From positions 1-60,580 of the forward strand of contig JAGANQ010000085.1 in assembly GCA_017624115.1 (NCBI GenBank): a stretch of 60,580 nt of DNA. Direction: 5' to 3'. Position numbers and translations under genes: made by a program. The notes beneath the pieces are model-generated. The model saw only the letters and a program-made list of their open reading frames with translations, made no database searches and was not told the DNA's origin. Below, piece by piece: positions 7,477 through 16,127 of the stretch; position 1 is the first letter of the stretch, and each line of letters starts with the position of its first letter. Source of the stretch: Lachnospiraceae bacterium. GTDB lineage: Bacteria; Bacillota; Clostridia; Lachnospirales; Lachnospiraceae.

Positions 7477-8700
7477 ATGAATATGGTAGAATATACAAAA
7501 ATTCCTGAAGTAAATAATTATCTTAAATCTGTAAAAAACGAAATTCAGGAAAAGCAAATTCAGGAAAGCCTACTTTTAGAATTATATCAACATATGGAAG
7601 ATTCTGCTACTGAACAAATAGAAAACGGTATGTCCGAGGAAGCCGCATGGCATTATGCACTGGCTTCTATGGGTGATGCGAGTGAAACGGGAAAGGCATT
7701 AAACCGCGTTCATCAGAAACGTAATCCTCTCCTGCCACTTTTAGTTACAGGAATATCTGTTTTAATTGCCCTATTTTTTAGTTTTTCTCTGATTCAATAT
7801 CACGGCATGCTGAAAAATAATATTATATATCGAATATATGCCTGTGTAATTATACTTTCACTGGTTTATTTCGGAAATCATATTCTAAAAAAAGAAAAGC
7901 TTGTGTATGCTTTGTATACTTTACTATTTGGATTTACAATTATAAGCGGTTCTCACACTTTGTTATTTGCTATTTTTATGTTATCTATTCTGATATTGGC
8001 ATATTGGGAAATCAGACCAGAATCCTATTTTTCTTTTGCCAGTATCATAATCTATGCTGTAATGATGTGTTTATGTAAATACCCACATGACACCTATACT
8101 TTAACTGCCGCTTTCATTTTAACCATTAGTTTTTCTTCTATTATAATATCTTCAAAATTCAATACAAAAAAGATCAAATATATAAAAGTCTTATCTATCA
8201 TTGTTCTCTTTACTTTTATATATTATCCAAGTATCTACTCCAGATGGGAAGCATACATAAAAGTGTTTTCTATAGAGAGTATGAATATTTTTACTTTGTT
8301 AAAAAACGCCTGCTTTATCGGAAAATCATTTGTTTGCGAAGGCTTACCCTATGCTCTTCCAAACTACTATACTGACTATCACATTTTATACTGGATTTTA
8401 TCATATGGCATTTTCCCAGCAGTCATTCTGCTCACCCTAGCATCCGGTATGTATATTATACTTTATGCTACTATTAAAAAAATTTCGAATCATAAGCATC
8501 AATTATTAGCCATTGGCTGCTTTACCTGTCTGCTTATGCAATTTATGTTATATATTCTTGGAAACTTCGGTTTGTTATTTTTAAATTTTCCAAGCTTCCC
8601 TATCATATCAGAAGGCATTAGTAGTATCACAATAAACGCAATTTTAATTGGCACAATTTTTTCATTGTACCGTCATGATAAAACGATGGTCATTACTTAA
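7477..8700 (+). CDS. HAAS-domain plus FtsW/RodA-like polytopic membrane protein
   Basis: The 407-residue protein starts with a short soluble helical domain (about 1-75; LLLELYQHMEDS, AWHYALASMGD). It resembles the HAAS / permease-prefix domain often linked to PadR regulators. The rest is about nine membrane helices. The last third has the outline of the FtsW/RodA/SpoVE C-terminus: TDYHILYWILSYG, then a segment ending FPSFPIISEGISSI, comparable to the LPFISYGGSS region. That relation is by eye and distant, and I cannot see which catalytic residues are kept. Its GTG-AA-ATG junction with padR means coupled translation. The gene is markedly AT-rich compared with the flanks, a possible sign of transfer. 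Confidence 0.6.
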   Translation: MNMVEYTKIPEVNNYLKSVKNEIQEKQIQESLLLELYQHMEDSATEQIENGMSEEAAWHYALASMGDASETGKALNRVHQKRNPLLPLLVTGISVLIALFFSFSLIQYHGMLKNNIIYRIYACVIILSLVYFGNHILKKEKLVYALYTLLFGFTIISGSHTLLFAIFMLSILILAYWEIRPESYFSFASIIIYAVMMCLCKYPHDTYTLTAAFILTISFSSIIISSKFNTKKIKYIKVLSIIVLFTFIYYPSIYSRWEAYIKVFSIESMNIFTLLKNACFIGKSFVCEGLPYALPNYYTDYHILYWILSYGIFPAVILLTLASGMYIILYATIKKISNHKHQLLAIGCFTCLLMQFMLYILGNFGLLFLNFPSFPIISEGISSITINAILIGTIFSLYRHDKTMVIT

Positions 8701-8754
8701 ATAAAACAGCATATTTATCAACGTGGATAACTACAGAAAGGAATGGAAAAACAT

Positions 8755-9252
8755 ATGAAAAAATTATTTACTTTATTATCTTTAGTAATTACATTATCAT
8801 GCATTAACTTTATTCCTGCATTTGCAAGTAATGTTGATGATGCAGAATTAATACGTATCAATCCTAATACTTCTATCACTTCATCTCCAACAAAAGAAAA
8901 TCATTTTGAATTTACGCAAGGGAAGTCTCGAATCAGCTCCGACGGTTCCTTTACGTTTTCTTTTAATCGTGGAGTATTACATTCTTCAACTTTTCAACCT
9001 AGAAATAGTACACTACAAGTAAATATATGTGCATCATGCAGTGTCCATGACAGTTGCTATTACTATGTATTTCTTATGAAAGAAGATAGCGACACACTTG
9101 TTAAAAAGGTTAAATTCTATGCTGATAGTAATGAATGGGGATATACTTTTTCAGGCTTAACACCTGGTGCAGACTATTATCTTGATTTTTCAAAAAACGC
9201 TACCTGTACCGGCTGTATTGATGGTGAAGGACAAGTAAGTCCTATCCAATAA
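8755..9252 (+). CDS. Small secreted protein with Cys motifs, unknown function
   Basis: The product is about 165 residues. A signal peptide (basic start, hydrophobic core, cleavage near PAFAS-N) is followed by a polar, probably beta-rich domain with five cysteines: CASCSVHDSC and later CTGC. I do not recognise a family. An in-frame ATG at 8743 is possible, but its ribosome site would be too close; AAAGGA upstream fits the ATG at 8755 better. It lies 54 bases after the FtsW-like gene and ends at a terminator, so it probably belongs to the PadR operon. A role as a secreted partner or target of that membrane protein is inference. Confidence 0.7.
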   Translation: MKKLFTLLSLVITLSCINFIPAFASNVDDAELIRINPNTSITSSPTKENHFEFTQGKSRISSDGSFTFSFNRGVLHSSTFQPRNSTLQVNICASCSVHDSCYYYVFLMKEDSDTLVKKVKFYADSNEWGYTFSGLTPGADYYLDFSKNATCTGCIDGEGQVSPIQ

Positions 9253-9283
9253 CATAACAAATCATCCACGTTAATATACATAA

Positions 9284-9319
9284 CAGCCTATGCTTTTCCG
9301 CATAGGCTGCTTCTTTTTT
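9284..9319 (+). terminator. Rho-independent terminator of the padR operon
   Basis: CAGCCTATGC (9284-9293) pairs with GCATAGGCTG (9300-9309), with a 6-base loop and a T-rich tail. It separates this operon from the convergent ABC exporter genes. Confidence 0.85.
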
Positions 9320-9352
9320 AATTATTCAAGTCCATTAACCAAGTTGCAAACA

Positions 9353-11134
9353 TCACTCTGCTAATTGCAAATCATACAGCTTCTTATACATTCCACCCTG
9401 TTTCAGCAGTTCCTGATGTGTTCCTGACTCTTTGATCCGACCTTTACTCATCACAATAATCTTATCCGCGTGCTGAATGGTCGACAGACGATGCGCTACC
9501 ATAATCGTCGTCCTGCCCTCCATCAGCTTTGCCAGTGCACTGGTAATCAGTGCCTCAGTTTCCGTATCAATATTAGCTGTGGCTTCATCAAGCACCAGTA
9601 TCGCCGGGTCATATGCCAGTGTTCTCGCGAAGGAAAGAAGCTGCCTCTGTCCGGCAGACAGCGTACTTCCGCGCTCCGTCACAGGAGAATCATAGCCCTC
9701 CGGCATTTTCTCAATAAATGTGTCCGCATTGACAATATGCGCCGCCTGCTTGACCTCCTCAAGCGAAATATTCTCATTATTCAGAGAAATATTACTCTTG
9801 ATATCTCCGGTAAAGATAAAGACATCCTGCTGTACCTGTCCAATCGCACCGCGCAGCGTTTCAATCTCCATATCCTTAATATTGATACCGTCTATAAGAA
9901 TTTCACCCCTCTGGATGTCAAAATATCTGCCTATCAGATTCAGAATAGACGATTTACCTGCTCCTGTAGCACCGACAAAGGCGATTTTCTGCCCCGGCTC
10001 AATCACAAAGCTGATATCCTTTAAAATATAGTCCTCCTTCTCATAGGCAAACCACACATGCTTAAACTCAATTCGCCCCTGAAGCTTCTCCGGCTTTACC
10101 GGATGAACCGGATTCACGATATCCGGCTTCTCATCAAGCACCGAGAAAATCTTCTCCGCAGAAGCCAGTGAAGACTGCAGCGTGCCGAACTGCTCGGCAA
10201 GCTCCTGAATCGGTTCAAAAAAGGAACTGATATAGCTGATAAAGATAAACAGCGTTCCTAATGACAATTCCCCACGCAACACAGAAGCACTTCCTGTGCC
10301 GATAACAAGAATCATCGCAATGACAGACAGCATATAAATTGACGGCCGGAAAATTGCAAACGTCATAACCTCACGCCAGTTCGCACGGAACAGCTCTTCC
10401 GACTTTGTCTCAAACTCCTTATATTTCGCTTCCTCCCTCGCAAATATCTGAATCAGCTTCATACCGGAGATATGCTCCGATAAGAAGGTATTCAGCTCTG
10501 TAATCTTATTTCGTGTAATCTGATACGCCTTTCTCGACATATACCGGAAAAAAAACGTCAGCACCGTGACAAGCGGAAGCAGCGCAAACGACACCAGCGC
10601 CAGCCGCACATTTCTCGAAAGCATGACAACCGCATAGCCGACAATCTTCACCGAATTTTTAAACAGCTTGACAAGAATCGTCGTAAACAGTTCATTGACT
10701 GCCTCGGTATCATTCGACACACGCGTCACCAGCTTACCGACCGGCGTCACATTGAAAAAGCTCAGCGAAAGATTATGAATATGGGAAAATACCTCCTCCC
10801 TCATGCGGAAGATAATATTCTGTCCCATTTTCTGCAAAATCCAGTTATTTAACGCATTCAATACAAAGCCGGAAAGCAGAAGAAACAGGTAAAGCCCTGC
10901 CGCGCCCAGAATTCCGCGGAAGCTGTCATTTTTTAAAAGCTCCATCTCCGACTGTGTCAGAGAGGAATCCCCCTGCTCCATCATCTGCACATAGCTTCCG
11001 TTAATGTATTTATCAATCGCATCACCGATAATAATCGGGCGGTACAGCTCTACCACAATAATCAGAAGAACCAGAATCGTTGCTGTCACCATGACTCCGA
11101 TATGTGGTTTCAGATAAGAAAGTAATCGTTTCAT
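9353..11134 (-). CDS. ABC exporter half, catalytic partner
   Basis: The 593-residue protein joins six membrane helices (about 1-330) to an ATPase domain. The Walker A GATGAGKSS is at about 388, signature LSAGQ at about 492 and Walker B LVLDE with catalytic Glu517, followed by the H-loop VAHRLS. It overlaps the upstream exporter gene by four bases (ATGA), so the two are made together. Heterodimeric pairs of this YheH/YheI (BmrCD) type export drugs, lipids or peptides; the cargo cannot be read from the sequence. The extra loop around residues 45-70, between the first two helices, is typical of the YheH/BmrD side. Confidence 0.9.
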   Translation of the reverse strand: MKRLLSYLKPHIGVMVTATILVLLIIVVELYRPIIIGDAIDKYINGSYVQMMEQGDSSLTQSEMELLKNDSFRGILGAAGLYLFLLLSGFVLNALNNWILQKMGQNIIFRMREEVFSHIHNLSLSFFNVTPVGKLVTRVSNDTEAVNELFTTILVKLFKNSVKIVGYAVVMLSRNVRLALVSFALLPLVTVLTFFFRYMSRKAYQITRNKITELNTFLSEHISGMKLIQIFAREEAKYKEFETKSEELFRANWREVMTFAIFRPSIYMLSVIAMILVIGTGSASVLRGELSLGTLFIFISYISSFFEPIQELAEQFGTLQSSLASAEKIFSVLDEKPDIVNPVHPVKPEKLQGRIEFKHVWFAYEKEDYILKDISFVIEPGQKIAFVGATGAGKSSILNLIGRYFDIQRGEILIDGINIKDMEIETLRGAIGQVQQDVFIFTGDIKSNISLNNENISLEEVKQAAHIVNADTFIEKMPEGYDSPVTERGSTLSAGQRQLLSFARTLAYDPAILVLDEATANIDTETEALITSALAKLMEGRTTIMVAHRLSTIQHADKIIVMSKGRIKESGTHQELLKQGGMYKKLYDLQLAE

Positions 11135-12882
11135 TCCTCCAGTTCCCCCTTTGCTGCTTCTAGCTGCTGTTTTTCAAACATCTCCCGGTAAATACCATTT
11201 AACTGCATCAGACTGTCATGGTTGCCGATTTCTCTGGCTTCGCCATCCTCGAGCACCATGATGGCATCAGCATTCTGAATCGTTGAGATACGATGTGCAA
11301 TCAGAATCGTCGTCTTTCCGGCTCTTGTCTGCTTTAAATTCTTTAAAATCCGCTCCTCCGTATCAGTATCTACCGCAGAAAGTGCATCATCCAATATCAG
11401 AATCGGCGCATCCTTCATCAATGCCCTGGCAATTGAGCTTCGCTGCTTCTGTCCGCCGGACAGCGTCACACCGCGCTCTCCCACGATTGTCTCATAGCCG
11501 TCCGGGAAAGAAATAATATTATCATGGATACACGCCGCCTCTGTCGCCTTCACAATTGCACTCATATCCTCCTCACTGCCAAATGCAATGTTGGCTTTAA
11601 GCGTATCTGAAAACAGGAAATTATCCTGCGGTACATAGGCGATATTTTCTCGAAGCGTCTTTAAGGCTATTGTATTGATATCCCTGCCGTCAATTAAAAT
11701 CTGACCCGGCTTCGTATTATACAGACGCAGAAGCAGGTTTACCAGCGTCGATTTTCCATTCCCGGTTCTGCCGATAATGGCTAATGTCGTGCCTGCCGGA
11801 ACATCCAGGCTGATATCATTCAGTGTCGGCTCAGTATGCCCTCTGTGAATGAAAGTCAGATGTGAGAATGTCACATGACCTTCTATTTTTTCAATTTCTT
11901 CCGTATCATCACGGTCAAAGATTTCCGGTTTTTCCTCAAACACCTCCCTAATGCGCCGGATAGAAGCACCTCCCTGGGAAAACATATGAATCGCATCACC
12001 GCAGGCAAGCATCGGCCATACCAGCATATTCACATACTGGTTAAACGCCACAAATCGTCCAAGCGTAATTTCCCCATTTAACGTAAGATATCCGCCATAA
12101 ACCAGCGTAATCAGGCTGGCTGCACCGATGATGACATCCAAAAGCGGCATGACAACTGACTGCATCCTCGCAATATCGAGATTTTTCTCCATGGCATTCT
12201 GGTTCGCCTTCGTAAATGCTTTAAGTTCACTGCGTTTCCTGACAAATGCTTTAATGACGCGCACCCCGGAAAAGCTCTCCTGTACAAAGTCCGTTAAATC
12301 CGATACTGCCTCCTGACGCGCCTTAAAGCGCTTATAAATGATTTTTCCGTAGTAAATTTCACCAAAGCAGATAAAAAGCATCGGGATAATTGCAAGCAGT
12401 GTCAGCTTCACATTGACATAATACATCATCTGGCATACCACCATAACTGTCATCACAGATGCGTCAAAGGCACTGATTACAGCGGGTCCAATCGCCATAC
12501 GCACCGAATTCAGATCACTGGTAAAGCGTGCCATCAGATCTCCCGTCTTATGCTCATTATAATACTCGACACTCATCTGCTCCAGATGCGCGAACATGCC
12601 GTTTCGCAGTTCCTTCTCAATAGAGCGTGCTGCTCCAAACAGGAAATAACGCCACAGGAAACGTCCGATTGCCAGTGTAAGACCCAGCAGAAAAATAAAA
12701 ATCAATCCCTGCTTCACTCCAGCCCAGCCCATCGTCCCGTCCTTGAGACCATCCGTAATGGTTCCAGTCATTTTCGGAATAAATATATTCGCAAAATCTA
12801 CCACAAACAACGTGATAATTCCTGCTATATACTGGAAACGATGTTTTTTGATATATTGAAATATAAATTGAAATTCCTTCAT
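11131..12882 (-). CDS. ABC exporter half, degenerate-site partner
   Basis: The 583-residue protein has the same layout: six helices, then an ATPase domain with Walker A GRTGNGKST at about 371, a canonical LSGGQ signature, and Walker B LILDDALS. In Walker B the catalytic glutamate is replaced by Asp499. This asymmetry is typical of heterodimeric exporters such as BmrCD and TM287/288, where one ATP site is non-hydrolytic. The ATG at 12882 is preceded by AAAGGAAAATGGACAG. It is first in a two-gene operon with the gene at 9353-11134. Confidence 0.9.
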   Translation of the reverse strand: MKEFQFIFQYIKKHRFQYIAGIITLFVVDFANIFIPKMTGTITDGLKDGTMGWAGVKQGLIFIFLLGLTLAIGRFLWRYFLFGAARSIEKELRNGMFAHLEQMSVEYYNEHKTGDLMARFTSDLNSVRMAIGPAVISAFDASVMTVMVVCQMMYYVNVKLTLLAIIPMLFICFGEIYYGKIIYKRFKARQEAVSDLTDFVQESFSGVRVIKAFVRKRSELKAFTKANQNAMEKNLDIARMQSVVMPLLDVIIGAASLITLVYGGYLTLNGEITLGRFVAFNQYVNMLVWPMLACGDAIHMFSQGGASIRRIREVFEEKPEIFDRDDTEEIEKIEGHVTFSHLTFIHRGHTEPTLNDISLDVPAGTTLAIIGRTGNGKSTLVNLLLRLYNTKPGQILIDGRDINTIALKTLRENIAYVPQDNFLFSDTLKANIAFGSEEDMSAIVKATEAACIHDNIISFPDGYETIVGERGVTLSGGQKQRSSIARALMKDAPILILDDALSAVDTDTEERILKNLKQTRAGKTTILIAHRISTIQNADAIMVLEDGEAREIGNHDSLMQLNGIYREMFEKQQLEAAKGELEE

Positions 12883-12962
12883 CTGTCCATTTTCCTTTCA
12901 TTTCCATTCGACAATATCTCTATTCTCTCACATTCTTTCTTGAACTTCAAGCACTTCCTGCA

Positions 12963-12991
12963 TTGACTGCCATTTTCATTTATGCTACAAT
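12963..12991 (+). promoter_or_regulatory. Promoter of the lipoprotein gene at 13081
   Basis: TTGACT (12963-12968) and TACAAT (12986-12991) are 17 bases apart, 90 bases before the start codon. Confidence 0.7.
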
Positions 12992-13080
12992 GAGCAATGT
13001 TCCAGATATGTACCGTCTGCACAGATATTATGCAGACACTGACTAATGATGCGCAAAGCAGCGCAGAAAAGAGGGATACT

Positions 13081-13644
13081 ATGAGAAACTATACATTCGC
13101 TGCACTTATCGCTGTACTGGCACTGACCGCCTGCTCCAAGTCTCCGGCTGATTCTGATACAACGCCAGCAGCTGCAGCCACAGCCGCACAGACTACTATT
13201 GCCACTACCGCTGTCGAAACGACTGCCGCAGAGGCCGCACCGACAGGCTATCTCTTCAGTCCTGCAGACAACGTCCAGCTCTATATACATGCAGAAGCAG
13301 GAGAAGCGCTGAAAGCACTGGGCGAGCCACTGTCCTGTCTGGAAGCTGCCAGCTGTGCCTTCCAGGGAACTGACCATATCTATAACTTCGGTGCATATGA
13401 AATTACCACATATGAGAAAGGAAGCCGGGAATATATCTATGATATCTATCTCCTTGATGACAGCGTAACGACCGCAGAAGGTATCTATATCGGCTGCTCC
13501 AAAGCAGATATGGAAGCCGCTTATGGAACCAATTATGAAGAAGCTACCGGAGCCTACACCTATAAGAAGGACGGTATGACCTTACAGTTCATCACAGAAA
13601 ATGGCATTATTACCGCTATCCGTTATAATGGTGTCTCGCAGTAA
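13081..13644 (+). CDS. Lipoprotein of unknown function
   Basis: The 187-residue protein has a lipoprotein signal with lipobox LTAC (Cys at about 16), then a low-complexity Ala/Thr-rich linker (about 20-55). A compact C-terminal domain contains two similar stretches about an index value and a short peptide frame (VQLYIHAEAGEALKALG; YIGCSKADMEAAYG). That hints at a duplicated small domain. It should be anchored outside the membrane. The ATG at 13081 has GAGGGA upstream; the frame extends to 12997 but without a site. It has its own promoter and terminator, so it is a single transcription unit. Confidence 0.7.
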   Translation: MRNYTFAALIAVLALTACSKSPADSDTTPAAAATAAQTTIATTAVETTAAEAAPTGYLFSPADNVQLYIHAEAGEALKALGEPLSCLEAASCAFQGTDHIYNFGAYEITTYEKGSREYIYDIYLLDDSVTTAEGIYIGCSKADMEAAYGTNYEEATGAYTYKKDGMTLQFITENGIITAIRYNGVSQ

Positions 13645-13655
13645 GTGCTGCTGCT

Positions 13656-13705
13656 AAAAATAGTGTCTGTCTCAAAGCTTTTATTTTGTGACAGACACTA
13701 TTTTT
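13656..13705 (+). terminator. Strong hairpin terminator, probably bidirectional
   Basis: A 16-bp perfect stem (13656-13671 with 13690-13705) with A and T runs at its outer ends lies between the convergent lipoprotein and DUF3737 genes. Confidence 0.85.
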
Positions 13706-13722
13706 ATTACACTATCTACCTG

Positions 13723-14568
13723 TTATCCGCAAATAATCTCTGCGGTACACTCCATCACAGCACCCTCTCTGATAATTTCGCCGATGCTGTCTGCTTTGAT
13801 TCTTCCCGATTTTGGATTTTTCACAGAAACGATGTGTCCTTTGATTTCTGCCTCTACCTCAGAATATTCAAAGGATAAATCCGTCTCCTCCATCGTACAG
13901 TTCACAAGCTTCAAGCCCTTACAGTAGCACAACGGTTGGGTACCAATAATCTTGCAGTTAATAAACGTCAGATTTTCCGAATACCAGCCAAGATATTCCC
14001 CCTTCACCACACTGTCTGTAACTGTCACATTTTTGCTGTGCCAGAACGCATCCTTCGTATCCAGCTCAGAATTCTTAATCTCCATATTCTCTATATACTG
14101 AAAAGAATATTTTCCTTTCATCTTCACATGGTCTATCGTCACATCTCTGCTTTCAAACAGAAAATACTCTGATTCTGCTTCTGTATTCTGAAAGCTGATT
14201 GTTCTGCATTTCCAGCCGCATTCCGGTGAATGAATTTCACTGCTGATGACCTGAATATCCTCGCACTCTCTTAAACATTTGATGCCATTCAGTCTGCTGT
14301 CACGAATCACTCCGCGCTTTGCATACCAGATTGCTGCCCTCGTCTTGTCATCCATACTGGTATTTACCACCTCGAAATCCTCCGTATGCCAGAAGGGATA
14401 ACGCAAAGAGAATTCACAGTCCACCACCTTAACATGATGTGCTTCCTTAAGTGCCGACTCACCGTCCGCCGGGCCCGCAAAGGTACACTCCTGAACCAGC
14501 GCATCCTGCAGATGATACAATGCTCTCTCCTCGTCAAAGGTTTTCTTCTCTATCGTTGTTTGTCTCAT
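13723..14568 (-). CDS. DUF3737 family right-handed beta-helix protein
   Basis: The 281-residue protein is built of short repeating strands of the type ENLTFINCKI, KNVTVTDSVV and RDVTIDHVKM, which stack as a parallel beta-helix. This pattern and the opening TFDEERALYHLQDA match the DUF3737 family of Firmicutes and Bacteroides. No signal peptide is present, so it is probably cytoplasmic. The biochemical function of the family is not known. A GGAGGAAAA site lies about 10 bases upstream of the ATG. The neighbouring acetyltransferase gene lies upstream on the same strand, but nothing shows a shared role. Confidence 0.8.
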   Translation of the reverse strand: MRQTTIEKKTFDEERALYHLQDALVQECTFAGPADGESALKEAHHVKVVDCEFSLRYPFWHTEDFEVVNTSMDDKTRAAIWYAKRGVIRDSRLNGIKCLRECEDIQVISSEIHSPECGWKCRTISFQNTEAESEYFLFESRDVTIDHVKMKGKYSFQYIENMEIKNSELDTKDAFWHSKNVTVTDSVVKGEYLGWYSENLTFINCKIIGTQPLCYCKGLKLVNCTMEETDLSFEYSEVEAEIKGHIVSVKNPKSGRIKADSIGEIIREGAVMECTAEIICG

Positions 14569-14593
14569 ATCTTTTGTTTTCCTCCATCTATTT

Positions 14594-15076
14594 CTATATA
14601 ATGCTATTTCTTCTTTCCATCATGGTAGTATTCTGCCACACACCAAATCGATCCTTTGCTATTTTTTCGCGATATCCTATCTCCCTGAATCCACATTTTT
14701 TATGTAAGGCAATACTGGCTTTATTGATAGAAAAAATAGCTGAATATAAACTCCAATAACCCGCTTTCTCGGTCTCGTCACATAGACGCTGCAAAAGCTG
14801 CGTCCCTATACCGCGTCCCTGATACTCTTCATCAATATATATACTTACCTCAACACACCCTCTATACACGCACCTGCCCGATGAAGGGCTGATCGCTGTC
14901 CAGCCCACCACTCTTCCATCTTCCTCGAAGACATACCGGCACTCCCTGATATGTCCCTTATCCCATTCCTCATAGGACGGGCATTCTGTATTGAATGTGG
15001 AAATTCCTTTCTCCATCCCCTGTTTATATATATCCTCTACCCGTTTCCAGTCTTCCGGTTTCATCTCTCTAATCAT
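14594..15076 (-). CDS. GNAT N-acetyltransferase, phosphinothricin acetyltransferase-like
   Basis: The 160-residue protein has the GNAT fold with the acetyl-CoA loop YQGRGIGTQLL and the later SINKASIALHKKCGFREIGY stretch, typical of the PAT/Bar subgroup that N-acetylates phosphinothricin, methionine sulfone or related amino acids. The physiological substrate is unknown. The start has a GGAGAG site at good spacing. The residue pattern FNTECPSYEEW also fits the PAT subgroup. Confidence 0.8.
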   Translation of the reverse strand: MIREMKPEDWKRVEDIYKQGMEKGISTFNTECPSYEEWDKGHIRECRYVFEEDGRVVGWTAISPSSGRCVYRGCVEVSIYIDEEYQGRGIGTQLLQRLCDETEKAGYWSLYSAIFSINKASIALHKKCGFREIGYREKIAKDRFGVWQNTTMMERRNSII

Positions 15077-15141
15077 GTTTTCTCTCCTCTTCTTTCCTTA
15101 TATTGTTTCTATTATAGTATTCTATCTTTATCTGCGCAACT

Positions 15142-15191
15142 GAAAAAATTATGCCTGAGGTTCACATTACTGATATCTTAACCTCAGGCAT
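15142..15191 (-). terminator. Terminator downstream of the DUF975 gene
   Basis: ATGCCTGAGGTT (15151-15162) pairs with AACCTCAGGCAT (15180-15191). Read on the minus strand it is followed by AATTTTTT, so it should end the transcript of the DUF975 gene. Confidence 0.7.
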
Positions 15192-15326
15192 TGTATTCAT
15201 ACTCTCTCATTCATTTTCTGCATCTTTTATGCAAAATAACTGTATCTTCTGGTTTAAACGTACATTTCCTGTAACAGCTTGTTTTGAATCAAATTATAAC
15301 ATCTCTCTGTTTTTATTGTAATATAC

Positions 15327-16016
15327 TTATTTATTCAGCTCATGGTAAAGCTCTGCATCTGTCAAACACTGATAAGGCATGATATAGAATATCTCCGCAA
15401 TACCACATGTACATACTCCTAAAATGTGCCAGCCAATAAATGACAAATCCAGAACAAATGCATTCCATTTGTTTCCATCCATCATTTCTTTGCTTCTGGC
15501 AAATGCCTCTTTGCTGCTCATTTCAGGATGCTCGGCTAAAATATATGGTATCATTCGATATTCATATGCCTTAACAATACCCGGTATCACAAACAGCAAG
15601 CTCCATAAACCTGTGAACAGACCTCTAAGGAATAATGTTTTTACTATATTAAAATATGAATTTTTAAATGCAAAAACAATGTCCACAAATTCTGCCGTAT
15701 TATCCCTGCAATTTAAAAACAGCTTCTGTGCGCCTACCTCTAAAGGATTCTTAACAAACGCTGAAATCACCACACCAAAAGCAATCGCCCATACGGAAAC
15801 AAAAAGCACTGCAAAAAGTGCTGCTAATATTATAGCCGGATCCAACTCAGTAAACTGTTCAAAAATTGTTGATGAATCTGTGGTTGAATTATCTCTTCCG
15901 GCGCCTGCACCATTACCAGCACATACTGCCAATACCAGTCCTGCCACAACAGCTTTCCAATAACTCACTTTCATCAATGACTTTGCATTCATTTTTAACT
16001 CTTTTCTATCCCACAT
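15327..16016 (-). CDS. DUF975 family integral membrane protein
   Basis: The roughly 229-residue protein has four to five membrane segments and the hallmarks of DUF975: RKELKMNAKSLMK at the start, the FVIPGIVKAYEYRMIPYILAE segment and the C-terminal SFIGWHILG. The family is frequent in Clostridia and has no established function. The ATG at 16016 has AGGAGGAAATG upstream and is preferred over the ATG at 16034, which lies within the ribosome site region. The extracellular loop near residues 40-55 is Ser/Thr rich. Confidence 0.8.
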   Translation of the reverse strand: MWDRKELKMNAKSLMKVSYWKAVVAGLVLAVCAGNGAGAGRDNSTTDSSTIFEQFTELDPAIILAALFAVLFVSVWAIAFGVVISAFVKNPLEVGAQKLFLNCRDNTAEFVDIVFAFKNSYFNIVKTLFLRGLFTGLWSLLFVIPGIVKAYEYRMIPYILAEHPEMSSKEAFARSKEMMDGNKWNAFVLDLSFIGWHILGVCTCGIAEIFYIMPYQCLTDAELYHELNK

Positions 16017-16127
16017 ACCATTTCCTCCTATCAAGAGAGATGCTTAAATCTGATTCAAAACAAATATATCAGACATACGCTTAATATATTCATTATAATA
16101 TCTAAAAGACATCTTCGCAACTAATTC

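Noticed and set aside
8720..9272. 9-bp inverted repeats AACGTGGAT / ATCCACGTT flanking the secreted protein gene, as possible mobile element ends
   Set aside because: They are short, there is no target duplication and no transposase, so chance is likely.
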